Shown here piece after piece: positions 46,017 to 54,299 of a stretch of DNA of 64,000 nucleotides. This DNA is from Flavihumibacter cheonanensis (GTDB lineage Bacteria > Bacteroidota > Bacteroidia > Chitinophagales > Chitinophagaceae), in the NCBI RefSeq assembly GCF_022352215.1, contig NZ_JAKRWF010000001.1:1426001-1490000 (forward strand), written 5' to 3'. The stretch's first letter is position 1. Each line of letters begins with the position of its first letter. The notes beneath the pieces are model-generated. The model saw only the letters and a program-made list of their open reading frames with translations. It made no database searches and had not been told where the DNA came from. The position numbers were made by a program, and so were the translations under genes.

Positions 46017-46990
46017 TCCTGTCCGATTATCGTGTGTTGGATTTCCTGTATCAAAGGTTGTAAAGCCCGCGACTGTCCAGCTGTTCCCATCAGTTCAAAA
46101 CGTTTCAGCATGAATGCCTCATAGGATTGCATGTATTTTCTTCCAGGAACAACAGGATCAATTCCTTCTGGCTGGTTAGTAAAAAATTCCCGGTGATCTC
46201 TAGTCCATAACAAACGCAGATCCGTTGCGATATTCACTTTACAAATACCCAGTTGTATAGCTTTCTGCAGTTCTTCGTCTTTAACTCCGGATGCATCGGG
46301 TTTTAATTTTCCTCCGAACTGATTGATGGCTTTCACCACTTCAGGATCCACGCAGGAACTCCCATGCAGTACCAATGGAAAGCCAGGTAATAATTCCTGG
46401 ATTCGTTCAAGTATGTGAAATTGTATTCCTTGTCCGCCACTGAATTTATACGCACCATGACTGGTACCCACAGCAATAGCAAGGGAATCACAGCCGGAGC
46501 GCTCTACAAATTCCTTAGCTTGTTGCGGGTTCGTGTATTTGGCATCTGCTTCTTCTACCGACAAATCATCTTCCACTCCGCTTAATACACCTAGTTCCGC
46601 TTCTACAACAATACCGTGGGTATGCGCTTTTTCAACTACCAATCGGGTTCTCTCAATATTTATATCAAAGGGATCATGTGAAGCATCAATCATGACAGAG
46701 GTATAACCCTGCTCAAGAGCCGCAATTGCATGTTCTTCATTTCCATGATCCAGGTGAATGGCATATATCACATCAGGGTAAATATGTGCTGCGGCCTGAA
46801 TCATAGCCTGCAACATCACCGGATGCGCATAGTTCCTGGCCACTGGAGTTACCTGTACAAGGATGGGAGCTTCCGCACGATGGGAAGAAGCAAAAAGCGC
46901 CAACACCTGCTCCATCGTAAATACGTTTACAGCAGGGATCGCATAACGACCATAACAATGAGAATAAAGCAGGCGTGGAGAGACCAGCAT
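46013..46990 (-). CDS. iolJ: Class II aldolase, 6-phospho-5-dehydro-2-deoxy-gluconate aldolase
   Basis: A 325-aa class II (zinc) aldolase of the FbaA/IolJ family. Zinc-site and active-site motifs: AIHLDHGNEEHA, EAELGVLSGVED, AVGTSHGAYKF, LHGSSCVDPE and CKVNIATDLR. In this context it splits the IolC product into dihydroxyacetone phosphate and malonate semialdehyde. It is the first gene of the iol operon, 17 bases downstream of the palindromic operator and about 70 from the -7 box. Fructose-bisphosphate aldolase activity is the alternative; the context favours IolJ. Confidence 0.9.
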   Translation of the reverse strand: MLVSPRLLYSHCYGRYAIPAVNVFTMEQVLALFASSHRAEAPILVQVTPVARNYAHPVMLQAMIQAAAHIYPDVIYAIHLDHGNEEHAIAALEQGYTSVMIDASHDPFDINIERTRLVVEKAHTHGIVVEAELGVLSGVEDDLSVEEADAKYTNPQQAKEFVERSGCDSLAIAVGTSHGAYKFSGGQGIQFHILERIQELLPGFPLVLHGSSCVDPEVVKAINQFGGKLKPDASGVKDEELQKAIQLGICKVNIATDLRLLWTRDHREFFTNQPEGIDPVVPGRKYMQSYEAFMLKRFELMGTAGQSRALQPLIQEIQHTIIGQE

Positions 46991-47007
46991 AACAATCGTT
47001 GGAAAGA

Positions 47008-47027
47008 TTACTAAATCGTTTTAGTAA
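47008..47027. promoter_or_regulatory. Probable LacI-family operator of the iol operon
   Basis: TTACTAAATCGTTTTAGTAA is a 20-bp palindrome with a single mismatched pair, next to its central CG (47017-47018), the hallmark of LacI/GalR operators. It lies between the -7 box and the iolJ ATG, where a bound repressor would block early transcription. Confidence 0.75.
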
Positions 47028-47058
47028 AACGTTAAATTATGGTTTTCAGACTAGATTG

Positions 47059-47066
47059 CAAAATTA
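47059..47066 (-). promoter_or_regulatory. Putative -7 promoter element TAATTTTG for the iol operon
   Basis: Exact minus-strand TAnnTTTG match, about 70 bases before the iolJ start and 32 bases upstream of the operator. The gap between it and the cassette B stop at 47079 is only 12 bases, so any -33 element would lie inside the end of the cassette B gene. Confidence 0.55.
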
Positions 47067-47078
47067 TTTTTTAATCAA

Positions 47079-48461
47079 CTAAGGTACCAGTGTGTCAAGT
47101 GCCAGCACCAGTTCCAGCTTCCCCGTCAGCTTTGAAGAATCTATTTTTGTCTGATCCACTTTGCTTTCCCAGAGATAGAGTTTTTTCAATGCAGGCAAGG
47201 AAGTCAATAGGGGTAAACCAGCTTCCGATACCTGGGTCCCATAGAGGTTCAGGTATTCCAGTTTTGTTAATGCCGGTAAAAAAGTTAAGCCCTTTTCGCT
47301 AATCGGATTCCGGTTTAAATTCAGTTTGAAGAGACTGGTCAATGGTGCCAATGCAGTTAGATCCGCATCTTCCAGTTGACAATTTTCCAATTGCAGCCAA
47401 ACCAGTTGTTGTTTTACTGCAACCAGCAGGGAAAGGTCCGGTCTGCTACTCCCCTTCCCATTAAATTTCACTTCCAGCAGATTGCCTGTGCGGGTTAGCA
47501 GATTCACCTGGTACCCATTATTCAGTAGTGCATTTATGGCTGAAGGATCCGGAGCCGGTGCAACATACCCGGCAACCGCCTGCTGATCCAATCCGAAAAA
47601 ACGAACCAACTCATCCCGCTGCTTCGCATTGGGTGTAAATGCGGTTACCCGTTGCTGTTGGTGTGCGCCGGTTTCAATCCACCATTCCAGTATGGCTTTC
47701 TGTTCCTCTGTCAAGGGTGTTTTACCATCTGTTGGCATGAACTCTTTATGATCTTCCGGCAAACTGATTCGGCGATAGAGTTCACTGGTAGCCAGGTTGC
47801 CTGGTACTACGCCGGCACCAGATTTGCCACCTTTTAAAATGGCAGTATGACTGGTAAGCAGGTATTCCCCTTTTGTCTTTTCTTCATTGTGACAACTAAC
47901 GCATTTAGCCTGGAGAATAGGCAATACTGCATCTTCAAAGAGATAGGCAGAATCCAGCTCGCGGATTTGACGTGCAGTACTACCTGCTGGTCCCGTTGAG
48001 TCCGAAGCCGCAAATGGACTGTATTCCGTCAGGTAAGATCCACCGTGTGTGAGTGCTCCTCCCCAATGGCCGGTAAGTATCATGGCACCAATGGCACTAA
48101 CAATACCGGTTAAACGAAGAATAGGAAAAGCAGCGCGTTGGCTTTTCCCTTGTATCAAATAGGTTATAAATACAACTAAGGAGAGAACCGCCACCAGTAT
48201 ACCGCCGATCTTGTGGCGTTCCAGTGTTTCCGTTTCATAGCCATCTCCGGAGGAAAGCAACCAGCCGGTAAGAATGGACAGACCTCCACTTACTGCTGCC
48301 AGCAACCATAGTATGGTTAATGCTTCTGTTAGCCGGGCGGATTTTTTCTTCCATTGTATCAGATGCAGCACCAACGCAAAACTCAGCAATCCAATGGGCA
48401 GGTGTACGAGTAAAGGGTGAAAGCGTCCAACAAACAAAGAGAACTCGGGATTCAATTGCAT
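47079..48461 (-). CDS. Cassette B: DUF2231 membrane anchor, planctomycete-type cytochrome c and LRR protein
   Basis: A 460-aa protein homologous to the first two thirds of the cassette A protein at 20389. Residues 1-140 hold DUF2231-type membrane segments with His in GRFHPLLVHLP, LERHKIGG and LTGHWGGALTHG. The PSCyt1 haem site is CVSCH (187-191) followed by a TKGEYLL segment. Leucine-rich repeats occupy about 335-450 (LQLENCQLEDADLTAL, LNLYGTQVSEAGLPLL). It stops right after the LRRs and lacks the chitobiase-like and C-terminal beta domains of its paralogue. Last gene of cassette B, 11 bases after DUF1501. Confidence 0.85.
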   Translation of the reverse strand: MQLNPEFSLFVGRFHPLLVHLPIGLLSFALVLHLIQWKKKSARLTEALTILWLLAAVSGGLSILTGWLLSSGDGYETETLERHKIGGILVAVLSLVVFITYLIQGKSQRAAFPILRLTGIVSAIGAMILTGHWGGALTHGGSYLTEYSPFAASDSTGPAGSTARQIRELDSAYLFEDAVLPILQAKCVSCHNEEKTKGEYLLTSHTAILKGGKSGAGVVPGNLATSELYRRISLPEDHKEFMPTDGKTPLTEEQKAILEWWIETGAHQQQRVTAFTPNAKQRDELVRFFGLDQQAVAGYVAPAPDPSAINALLNNGYQVNLLTRTGNLLEVKFNGKGSSRPDLSLLVAVKQQLVWLQLENCQLEDADLTALAPLTSLFKLNLNRNPISEKGLTFLPALTKLEYLNLYGTQVSEAGLPLLTSLPALKKLYLWESKVDQTKIDSSKLTGKLELVLALDTLVP

Positions 48462-48472
48462 ATACTATCTTA

Positions 48473-49927
48473 TCAGGCCAATATGTCTTTTACGATATTT
48501 CCATGAACATCGGTTAACCGGAAATCGCGGCCACCAAATCGGAATGTCAGTTGTTTGTGATCAACCCCCATCAGATGTAACATGGTAGCATGCAGGTCGT
48601 GAATGGTAACCGGCTTATCAACTACCCGATACCCATATTCATCTGTAGTTCCATAGATAGTTCCTCCCTTGATCCCTGCACCCGCCATCCACATACTGAA
48701 GGCAGAGGGATTGTGATCACGGCCATCCGTACCCTGTGCAAAGGGGGTTCTGCCAAACTCACCGGAAAATACCACCAGGGTTTCATCCAGCAAACCGCGC
48801 AATTTCAAGTCTTTCAATAAGCCCGCAATTGGTTGATCCACTGCATGCGCATTGCGCTCATGACCATCTTTCAAATTGGAGTGCTGGTCCCAGCGATCTG
48901 CATTGCCTCCAATATCCGGACAGGTTAATTCAATAAACCGTACACCCCGCTCCACCAGCCTTCTGGCCAGTAAACATTGCGCGGCATAATTACGCGTATT
49001 AGGATCCGGTGAATCCAATCCGTATAATTTTTTTGTCGCCTCGGATTCTTCTTTGAATTCTGTCAATTCCGGAATGGAAGACTGCATCTTATAAGCCAGT
49101 TCATAGTTGGAGATGGCTGCTTCAATGGCATCATTGCCATCCAGGCTTTGTAATAAATGCTGATCCCGCTTTTTTAGAAAAGCAAGTTTTTCTTCCTGGA
49201 TGCCAGCTATGGAATCCAATGGTTTGATATTCGCAAGTGGCTCTGCTCCTGCTCTTAACAAGGAAGCCTGGTATGCAGCGGGAAGAAATCCGTTTTTGAA
49301 ATTATCCAATCCGCCAGGAGGGATCAATCCGCCATCCAACACTACATAACCCGGTAAGTTGCTGTTCTCTGAACCGAGTCCGTAGTTTACCCAGGCTCCC
49401 ATGCTGGGCCGGCCCTGCAAACCACTTCCCGTATGCAAAAAATAATTCGCATTGGTATGCTCCGGAAAATTGGAAACCATGGAACGAATCAAAGCTAATT
49501 CATCGGCACAAGTTCCGATATGCGGAAACAGTTCACTGATTTCCATACCGGATTCTCCATACCGATTGAACTGCCAGGGACTTTTCAGAATCTTGCCCAC
49601 ATCTCCAAACTGCGTGGCATCCATTTTAAATTTCTTGGCAGGGTCTTCTCCATTTTCCTTTGCCAGCCGGGGTTTCGGATCAAATGAATCCACCTGGGAA
49701 ATACCACCATCCATATAAAGGAAAATAATATTCTTAGCCCTGGGCACAAAACCCGGAGGAATGGGTCCGGCACCCAAATGATCCAATAGCTGGTTTTTTC
49801 CTGCCTCCACTCCGGAACAGGATGGCAGCAGGCTGCCAAACATACCCAGCATGGCAAGGGATCCAAATCCGCATTTGCAGATGCCTAACATTTCCCGGCG
49901 ACTAAGCGGTCGTTGAAACTGATTCAT
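48473..49927 (-). CDS. Cassette B: DUF1501 family protein
   Basis: A 484-aa protein with a twin-arginine-like leader (LSRREMLGICKCGFGS), also holding a possible lipobox Cys (LLPSC). The DUF1501 body has KNIIFLYMDGGISQVDSFD, RPSMGAWVNYGLGSE, VVFSGEFGRT, GRDHNPSAFSMWMAGAG and HLMGVDHKQLTF, collinear with the cassette A paralogue but clearly diverged (by eye about 40 percent identity). It is 1 base from the upstream PSD1 gene and 11 from the downstream gene. Confidence 0.88.
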   Translation of the reverse strand: MNQFQRPLSRREMLGICKCGFGSLAMLGMFGSLLPSCSGVEAGKNQLLDHLGAGPIPPGFVPRAKNIIFLYMDGGISQVDSFDPKPRLAKENGEDPAKKFKMDATQFGDVGKILKSPWQFNRYGESGMEISELFPHIGTCADELALIRSMVSNFPEHTNANYFLHTGSGLQGRPSMGAWVNYGLGSENSNLPGYVVLDGGLIPPGGLDNFKNGFLPAAYQASLLRAGAEPLANIKPLDSIAGIQEEKLAFLKKRDQHLLQSLDGNDAIEAAISNYELAYKMQSSIPELTEFKEESEATKKLYGLDSPDPNTRNYAAQCLLARRLVERGVRFIELTCPDIGGNADRWDQHSNLKDGHERNAHAVDQPIAGLLKDLKLRGLLDETLVVFSGEFGRTPFAQGTDGRDHNPSAFSMWMAGAGIKGGTIYGTTDEYGYRVVDKPVTIHDLHATMLHLMGVDHKQLTFRFGGRDFRLTDVHGNIVKDILA

Positions 49928-49928
49928 A

Positions 49929-52826
49929 TCAATTGAGATAAATGAATTCCTTCAGGTTAAAAATGGTATGCACAAAATCTTTCCACACTGTTCGGCTGTT
50001 CTTATCCGATAGCCTGGTCAGTAGCTGATTCGCTTCCCTGATTTCATCTTCTGTTGCAGCCCTGCCAAAACAATTCATATAGAGCCATTGAATTTTTTCC
50101 TCCTGTTTCTTTAATCCTTTTTTCTCCATTCGTTCAGCCAAACGAGCCGCTTCCTGCATAACAAAAGGATCATTCAACAGGATGAGTGATTGGGCCGGCA
50201 CATTGGTCACTTCTCGTTTACCAAAACTGGTGAAAGGAATGGGCCGATCAAAACTGGTCAGCATGGGATCCAAAAAATTTCGGCGAACTTCCAGGTAAAC
50301 AGTTCTTCTGCCAGCACCATCCAATGGTCCAGATTGAGCCGGTTTACCCCTTCCATTCATAAAAGAAGTGATATGCTGCGGAACAGGTGGACCATACATG
50401 GCAGTATCCAATCTGCCGGAAACTGCCAGCATCGCATCGCGGATAGCTTCTGCTTCCAGGCGCCGCAGCGGGAAATGAGACAACCAGGTATTTGCCGGAT
50501 CTTTTTCCTTGCTGCTAGTCACAGGTATGGTTGAACGCTGAAAGGTTTCCGATAATACGATAGTCCGGATCAGTTGTTTAATGGAATAATTATGCTCTTT
50601 AAAGGAAAGACTCAAATAATCCAATAATTCAGGATGTGATGGAAGTTTGCCCTGCAATCCGAAATTATCAACGGTTTCCACAATTCCTTTTCCAAAGAGA
50701 TGATGCCAGATCCTGTTTACCAGTACGCGGGTAGTAAGGGGATTGTTTTGCTCCAGCATGACTTCTGCCAGTTGAAGTCGCCCGCTGCCCGCCACATCCA
50801 GGTTGTTGCCTCGCGTACCCAGTGCCGTTAGAAAGGTGCGCGGTACTTTTTCTGCTGACAACTCCTGGTAATTGCCTCGTATGAAAACCGGACTGTTTTT
50901 ACCAAATCCATCCGTTACACCATAAAAGAACCTCAGAGAATCGCGCAGAGCAAGCCGTAACCGGGATTCCTGCTCCAGCAACGATTGTATGGAAAGATCA
51001 ACTTTTAACTTTTTGAGCTGACGATTCAATGCAGCAAGTGCCAGTCCCTTATTGATAGGCTCCACCCATTTTTTATTGTACGCGATCGCATAACGGGCAT
51101 CTACATACGAATCAGGACGCTGGACGAAAACATGATTTTCATAAACTCCCGGCAACAGTTCAATATACGCCTTATGACCTTTCCACAGCCCCACATCAAA
51201 TACATATTGCTTCCATTTGGTATCGCTTACCCGTTGTTCAATATTTCCATAAATCGGCCAGCGAATCAATTGGAAATTATCAATCACAATCCGGATCACG
51301 GACTCTCTTCCTGCTGCTTCCACACCAATATAATTGGTTGATATGGTAAAGTCTGGCGAACGAAGCGCCCCATAGATACCAAGCGCCATTTTCCTGCTGC
51401 TGGCCATACCTTCCCTGAGACCGATAAACTGGTATTGCTCATTAAAGACAGGGTCACCCAGTGTGGTTTTGGTACCAAATGCCAAACCATCCGATTTCCA
51501 GCCATCCAGGTCGGATCCAATAAAATTACCCAACACCTGGTATCCGGAATCAGCGGATGCTGCAGCTTGCTGGTTATTCGTTTGCAGCAGCAGGTTAGCA
51601 GTACCTGATTCCTGCAACTGTTGATGCGCCCATTGCCTTACCTGTTCCTGGATTTTTTGCAGGGACTCGAGGGTTTCTAATTTTGATGCCTGGTTAACCG
51701 GCTGGGGACTAAACCGGGTGCCTTCCATCACACCATAAAAGGAATAATAATCTTTTGCTGAAATCGGATCAAACTTATGATCATGACAGCGCGCACAACT
51801 GATCGTGAGTCCCAGGAAAGCCTTGCCGGTTACATCAATCATGTTATCGATTCGATCTGCTTCATCTTTTCGGATATCAACCGGACTGTGGGAGCCTTCC
51901 GCCATTGTTAGAAAAGTAGTTCCGAGGATGGATTCGTTTTCATTACCCGGACCAACTCTTGGTGTTGGCAGTAAGTCCCCTGCCAGTTGCTCCCGAACCA
52001 GTTGATCATAGGGAATATCTGCATTAAATGCCCGGATAAGGTAATCGCGATAGCGCCAGGCCTCCTGTATCGGATAATCAAATTCATGTCCGCGTGTTTC
52101 CGCATAACGGGCAATATCCATCCAATGGCGAGCCCATCTTTCTCCGAAACGGGGGGACTGCAAATAATAATCCACCATTTTCACATACGCATCTTCGTTA
52201 GTTTCTTTCAAAAAGAGCTGCCGTTCTTTTTCTGTTGGTGGTAATCCGGTTAACAGAAAGGAAACTCTTCGCAGGAGTGATTCGGGACTGGCGCGCGGAG
52301 CAGATTTGATTCCACGTTCGTCCAGTTCTTGTTGAATGAAAAAATCAACTGCATTTTTTTTATACTTTTTTTCAAGCAAAGAACTGTCGGGGGGAATAAA
52401 GGCCCAGTGGGGATCATACTTCGCGCCCTGGTCGATCCACTTCTCCAGGATCGCCATTTCCTGTTGAGTAAGTTTCAGGTTGGATTCGGGAGTTGGCATT
52501 ATCTGGTCCGGGTCTTTGTGATAAATGCGTTCCACCACCATACTATTGGCAGCATGACCCGGGTCTATTGCACGACCGCCATTTTTTAATAAAGCCGTAG
52601 CTCCTTCATAGGTATCGAGCCGAAGGTTGGCTTTCCGGCTGCTCTCATCCGGACCATGACATAGGTAACATTTTTGAACGAGGATGGGCCGTACATGGTA
52701 ATTGAAATCAACAGTATCCGGAATACCGGCAGTGGCATCGGAACCGCATCTGCTGAACAGTGCAATTGAGATAATCAACCCTGCTACTATCCAGGTTGAT
52801 TTTTGCTGAAAAAACCGGAAGCCCAT
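49929..52826 (-). CDS. Cassette B: PSD1 planctomycete cytochrome c / DUF1549-DUF1553 protein with inserted beta domain
   Basis: A 965-aa envelope protein. After an N-terminal hydrophobic signal (possible lipobox at SRC) come PSCyt1 with haem site CYLCH (53-57), DUF1549 with HWMDIARYAETRGHEF and second site CARCH (344-348) in CHDHKFDPIS, and DUF1553 with NPLTTRVLVNRIW and NFGLQGKLPSHPELLDYLS. Unlike its cassette A paralogue it has about 200 extra residues (roughly 420-620) between the two DUFs, beta-rich, containing NFIGSDLDGWKSDGLAFG and AYIELLPGVYENH, resembling a ligand- or carbohydrate-binding sandwich. First gene of cassette B, preceded by a repeat array. Confidence 0.88.
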   Translation of the reverse strand: MGFRFFQQKSTWIVAGLIISIALFSRCGSDATAGIPDTVDFNYHVRPILVQKCYLCHGPDESSRKANLRLDTYEGATALLKNGGRAIDPGHAANSMVVERIYHKDPDQIMPTPESNLKLTQQEMAILEKWIDQGAKYDPHWAFIPPDSSLLEKKYKKNAVDFFIQQELDERGIKSAPRASPESLLRRVSFLLTGLPPTEKERQLFLKETNEDAYVKMVDYYLQSPRFGERWARHWMDIARYAETRGHEFDYPIQEAWRYRDYLIRAFNADIPYDQLVREQLAGDLLPTPRVGPGNENESILGTTFLTMAEGSHSPVDIRKDEADRIDNMIDVTGKAFLGLTISCARCHDHKFDPISAKDYYSFYGVMEGTRFSPQPVNQASKLETLESLQKIQEQVRQWAHQQLQESGTANLLLQTNNQQAAASADSGYQVLGNFIGSDLDGWKSDGLAFGTKTTLGDPVFNEQYQFIGLREGMASSRKMALGIYGALRSPDFTISTNYIGVEAAGRESVIRIVIDNFQLIRWPIYGNIEQRVSDTKWKQYVFDVGLWKGHKAYIELLPGVYENHVFVQRPDSYVDARYAIAYNKKWVEPINKGLALAALNRQLKKLKVDLSIQSLLEQESRLRLALRDSLRFFYGVTDGFGKNSPVFIRGNYQELSAEKVPRTFLTALGTRGNNLDVAGSGRLQLAEVMLEQNNPLTTRVLVNRIWHHLFGKGIVETVDNFGLQGKLPSHPELLDYLSLSFKEHNYSIKQLIRTIVLSETFQRSTIPVTSSKEKDPANTWLSHFPLRRLEAEAIRDAMLAVSGRLDTAMYGPPVPQHITSFMNGRGKPAQSGPLDGAGRRTVYLEVRRNFLDPMLTSFDRPIPFTSFGKREVTNVPAQSLILLNDPFVMQEAARLAERMEKKGLKKQEEKIQWLYMNCFGRAATEDEIREANQLLTRLSDKNSRTVWKDFVHTIFNLKEFIYLN

Positions 52827-52864
52827 ACTACAAATCGTTAGGCTCCTAATTTAACCAATTCATA

Positions 52865-52950
52865 TGGAGCTTCCGAATTCTGTCTATACAAACGGGGCTG
52901 TTTTACGCATAGTGGAGAAAAAATTCCGCATTTTGGAGAATTTCCGCATT
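52865..52950 (-). promoter_or_regulatory. Repeated TGCGGAA..CTCCA array upstream of cassette B
   Basis: On the minus strand, TGCGGAA followed after a short A/T spacer by CTCCA occurs twice (52934-52950 and 52913-52932). A third TGCG follows at about 52905-52908, and a related CGGAAGCTCCA at 52865-52875. The TGCG starts are about 18 and 21 bases apart, close to two helical turns. It lies in the 122-base gap between the D-TA gene and cassette B and looks like a multi-site binding region. Confidence 0.5.
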
Positions 52951-54067
52951 ACAAACTAAGCGTACGATCCCTGGCTATAGTTTTCCACTCGCCGGAAATT
53001 TTACCATCTTCCACGGTGAACACTTTTTCATACAGTGCTACGGTGGGACAAATATGCCAGGGCAAACCAACTAATAGATCTCCAATTTGAAACGCATCTG
53101 TTTCTGTCGTAGTAAAGAAAAAATGTTCTTCACTATGACCAACTGGTGTGAGTCCGGTTGCATTCAACCAATTCACTCGTTTATCCAGGCTGTTTTCAGA
53201 CGCAATGGATTTATGCCCAAGATCAGTGGTAAGGCGATTGCTATCAGGCTTGGAGACCACCCTGCTTAACACAACCGCTGCAGGGATAAAAGGGGTGTCA
53301 GATAATTTTTCGGAATAGGATTGATCCCAGTAAACAAAGGTACCCGGACTGCAAACCAGGTCGGGATAGCTCGCAAGGATTGGAAAGCTGGGCATACCCC
53401 CCGCAATGATTTCAACCGCCGAGTTAGTGTGTTTATGTAAAATGGATTTCATTTTCCATACGGGTGCAAAAGCAGCTTCCACCCGTTGCTTTCTTACCAG
53501 GGGGTCTGGATCGGTAATATGCCCGTCGTAGGCATGTAATCCTTTTACGGTTATCCCTTCCCGTTGGAAAAGAGAAAGGAATAAATCCACAGCAGTATCA
53601 TCCGGCTTCATTCCAGTGCGGTGCATCCCCACATCCAGATCAAGGTACACGGAAATGGACAACCGAAGAGCTGTAGCTTTTTCCAGAAGCGCCCCCGCGC
53701 TTGTTCCATTATCAACCAGGCAGGAAAACATGGTGTTTGGATATAGCTGCATGAGTTGCAGGAAGCGATCGATTTTAGGTCCGACCGGCTGGTATGCCAA
53801 TAATACATCCGGCGCTCCCTGCATAGCCAGCATTTCTGCCTCCGCGATGGTAGAACATTTGAATTGCTGAATACCTGCTTGTATTAGCAGATATGTCAGA
53901 TCCGGCGACTTATGAGTTTTTGCATGAGGTCGTAACCGTTTGACATCTCCCACCATCCGGATAGCTGTAGCAATATTCTGTTTCACCCGGTCGGGGTAAA
54001 CAACCAGGGCCGGAGAATCAATCCTTTCCATGCCTTCAAATAAAAACCAAGAAGATTCCTGCTTCAT
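52949..54067 (-). CDS. D-threonine aldolase-like PLP enzyme (D-TA family)
   Basis: A 372-aa fold-type III PLP enzyme with an alanine-racemase-like N-terminal barrel. The PLP lysine lies in RLRPHAKTHKS (about residue 50), followed by YLDLDVGMHRTG and AGGMPSFP. The C-terminal metal site is LPWHICPTVAL, the HxC form seen in D-threonine aldolase and D-serine dehydratase relatives. It cleaves D-beta-hydroxy amino acids or dehydrates D-serine. It lies upstream of cassette B in the same direction, but with a 122-base gap holding the repeat array. Substrate unresolved. Confidence 0.85.
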   Translation of the reverse strand: MKQESSWFLFEGMERIDSPALVVYPDRVKQNIATAIRMVGDVKRLRPHAKTHKSPDLTYLLIQAGIQQFKCSTIAEAEMLAMQGAPDVLLAYQPVGPKIDRFLQLMQLYPNTMFSCLVDNGTSAGALLEKATALRLSISVYLDLDVGMHRTGMKPDDTAVDLFLSLFQREGITVKGLHAYDGHITDPDPLVRKQRVEAAFAPVWKMKSILHKHTNSAVEIIAGGMPSFPILASYPDLVCSPGTFVYWDQSYSEKLSDTPFIPAAVVLSRVVSKPDSNRLTTDLGHKSIASENSLDKRVNWLNATGLTPVGHSEEHFFFTTTETDAFQIGDLLVGLPWHICPTVALYEKVFTVEDGKISGEWKTIARDRTLSL

Positions 54068-54124
54068 ATCCAGAAAGATAAGCCTTAACCACGCTCCTGT
54101 TCAATTATCGAAAAAAATTAAAAA

Positions 54125-54197
54125 TAATAGTCTACTTATTTGGTAGGATTAAAATAATTACTAGTTTTACATTCTCTACAGTATTAATAGACTATTA
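54125..54197. repeat. Inverted repeat upstream of the TonB receptor gene
   Basis: TAATAGTCTA (54125-54134) and TAGACTATTA (54188-54197) are perfect 10-bp reverse complements, 53 bases apart. The second arm lies within the near-palindrome AATAGACTATT. Both are within the AT-rich gap between the divergent D-TA and receptor genes. Confidence 0.45.
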
Positions 54198-54201
54198 CCA
54201 C

Positions 54202-54209
54202 TTATTTTG
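54202..54209 (+). promoter_or_regulatory. TTATTTTG octamer upstream of the TonB receptor
   Basis: A 7-of-8 match to the Bacteroidota -7 box. If used, it gives a leader of about 80 bases before the ATG at 54300, containing the hairpin dyad at 54231-54257. Confidence 0.4.
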
Positions 54210-54230
54210 AGTCGATTTGCTATTCAAGCT

Positions 54231-54257
54231 TAGTAATGTATGAATTATACATTACTA
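54231..54257. promoter_or_regulatory. 11-bp perfect dyad in the TonB receptor leader
   Basis: TAGTAATGTAT (54231-54241) and ATACATTACTA (54247-54257) pair perfectly around GAATT. No T-run follows, so it is more likely an operator or an RNA hairpin controlling the receptor than a terminator. Confidence 0.55.
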
Positions 54258-54299
54258 GGAGTTGCCAATTATTGTCATTATTTAACCAGACCAGAAACC

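Noticed and set aside
20389-52826. Composite transposon or recent segmental duplication bounded by the two cassettes
   Set aside because: The cassettes are clearly diverged at protein level, differ in domain content, and no transposase or terminal repeats are present.
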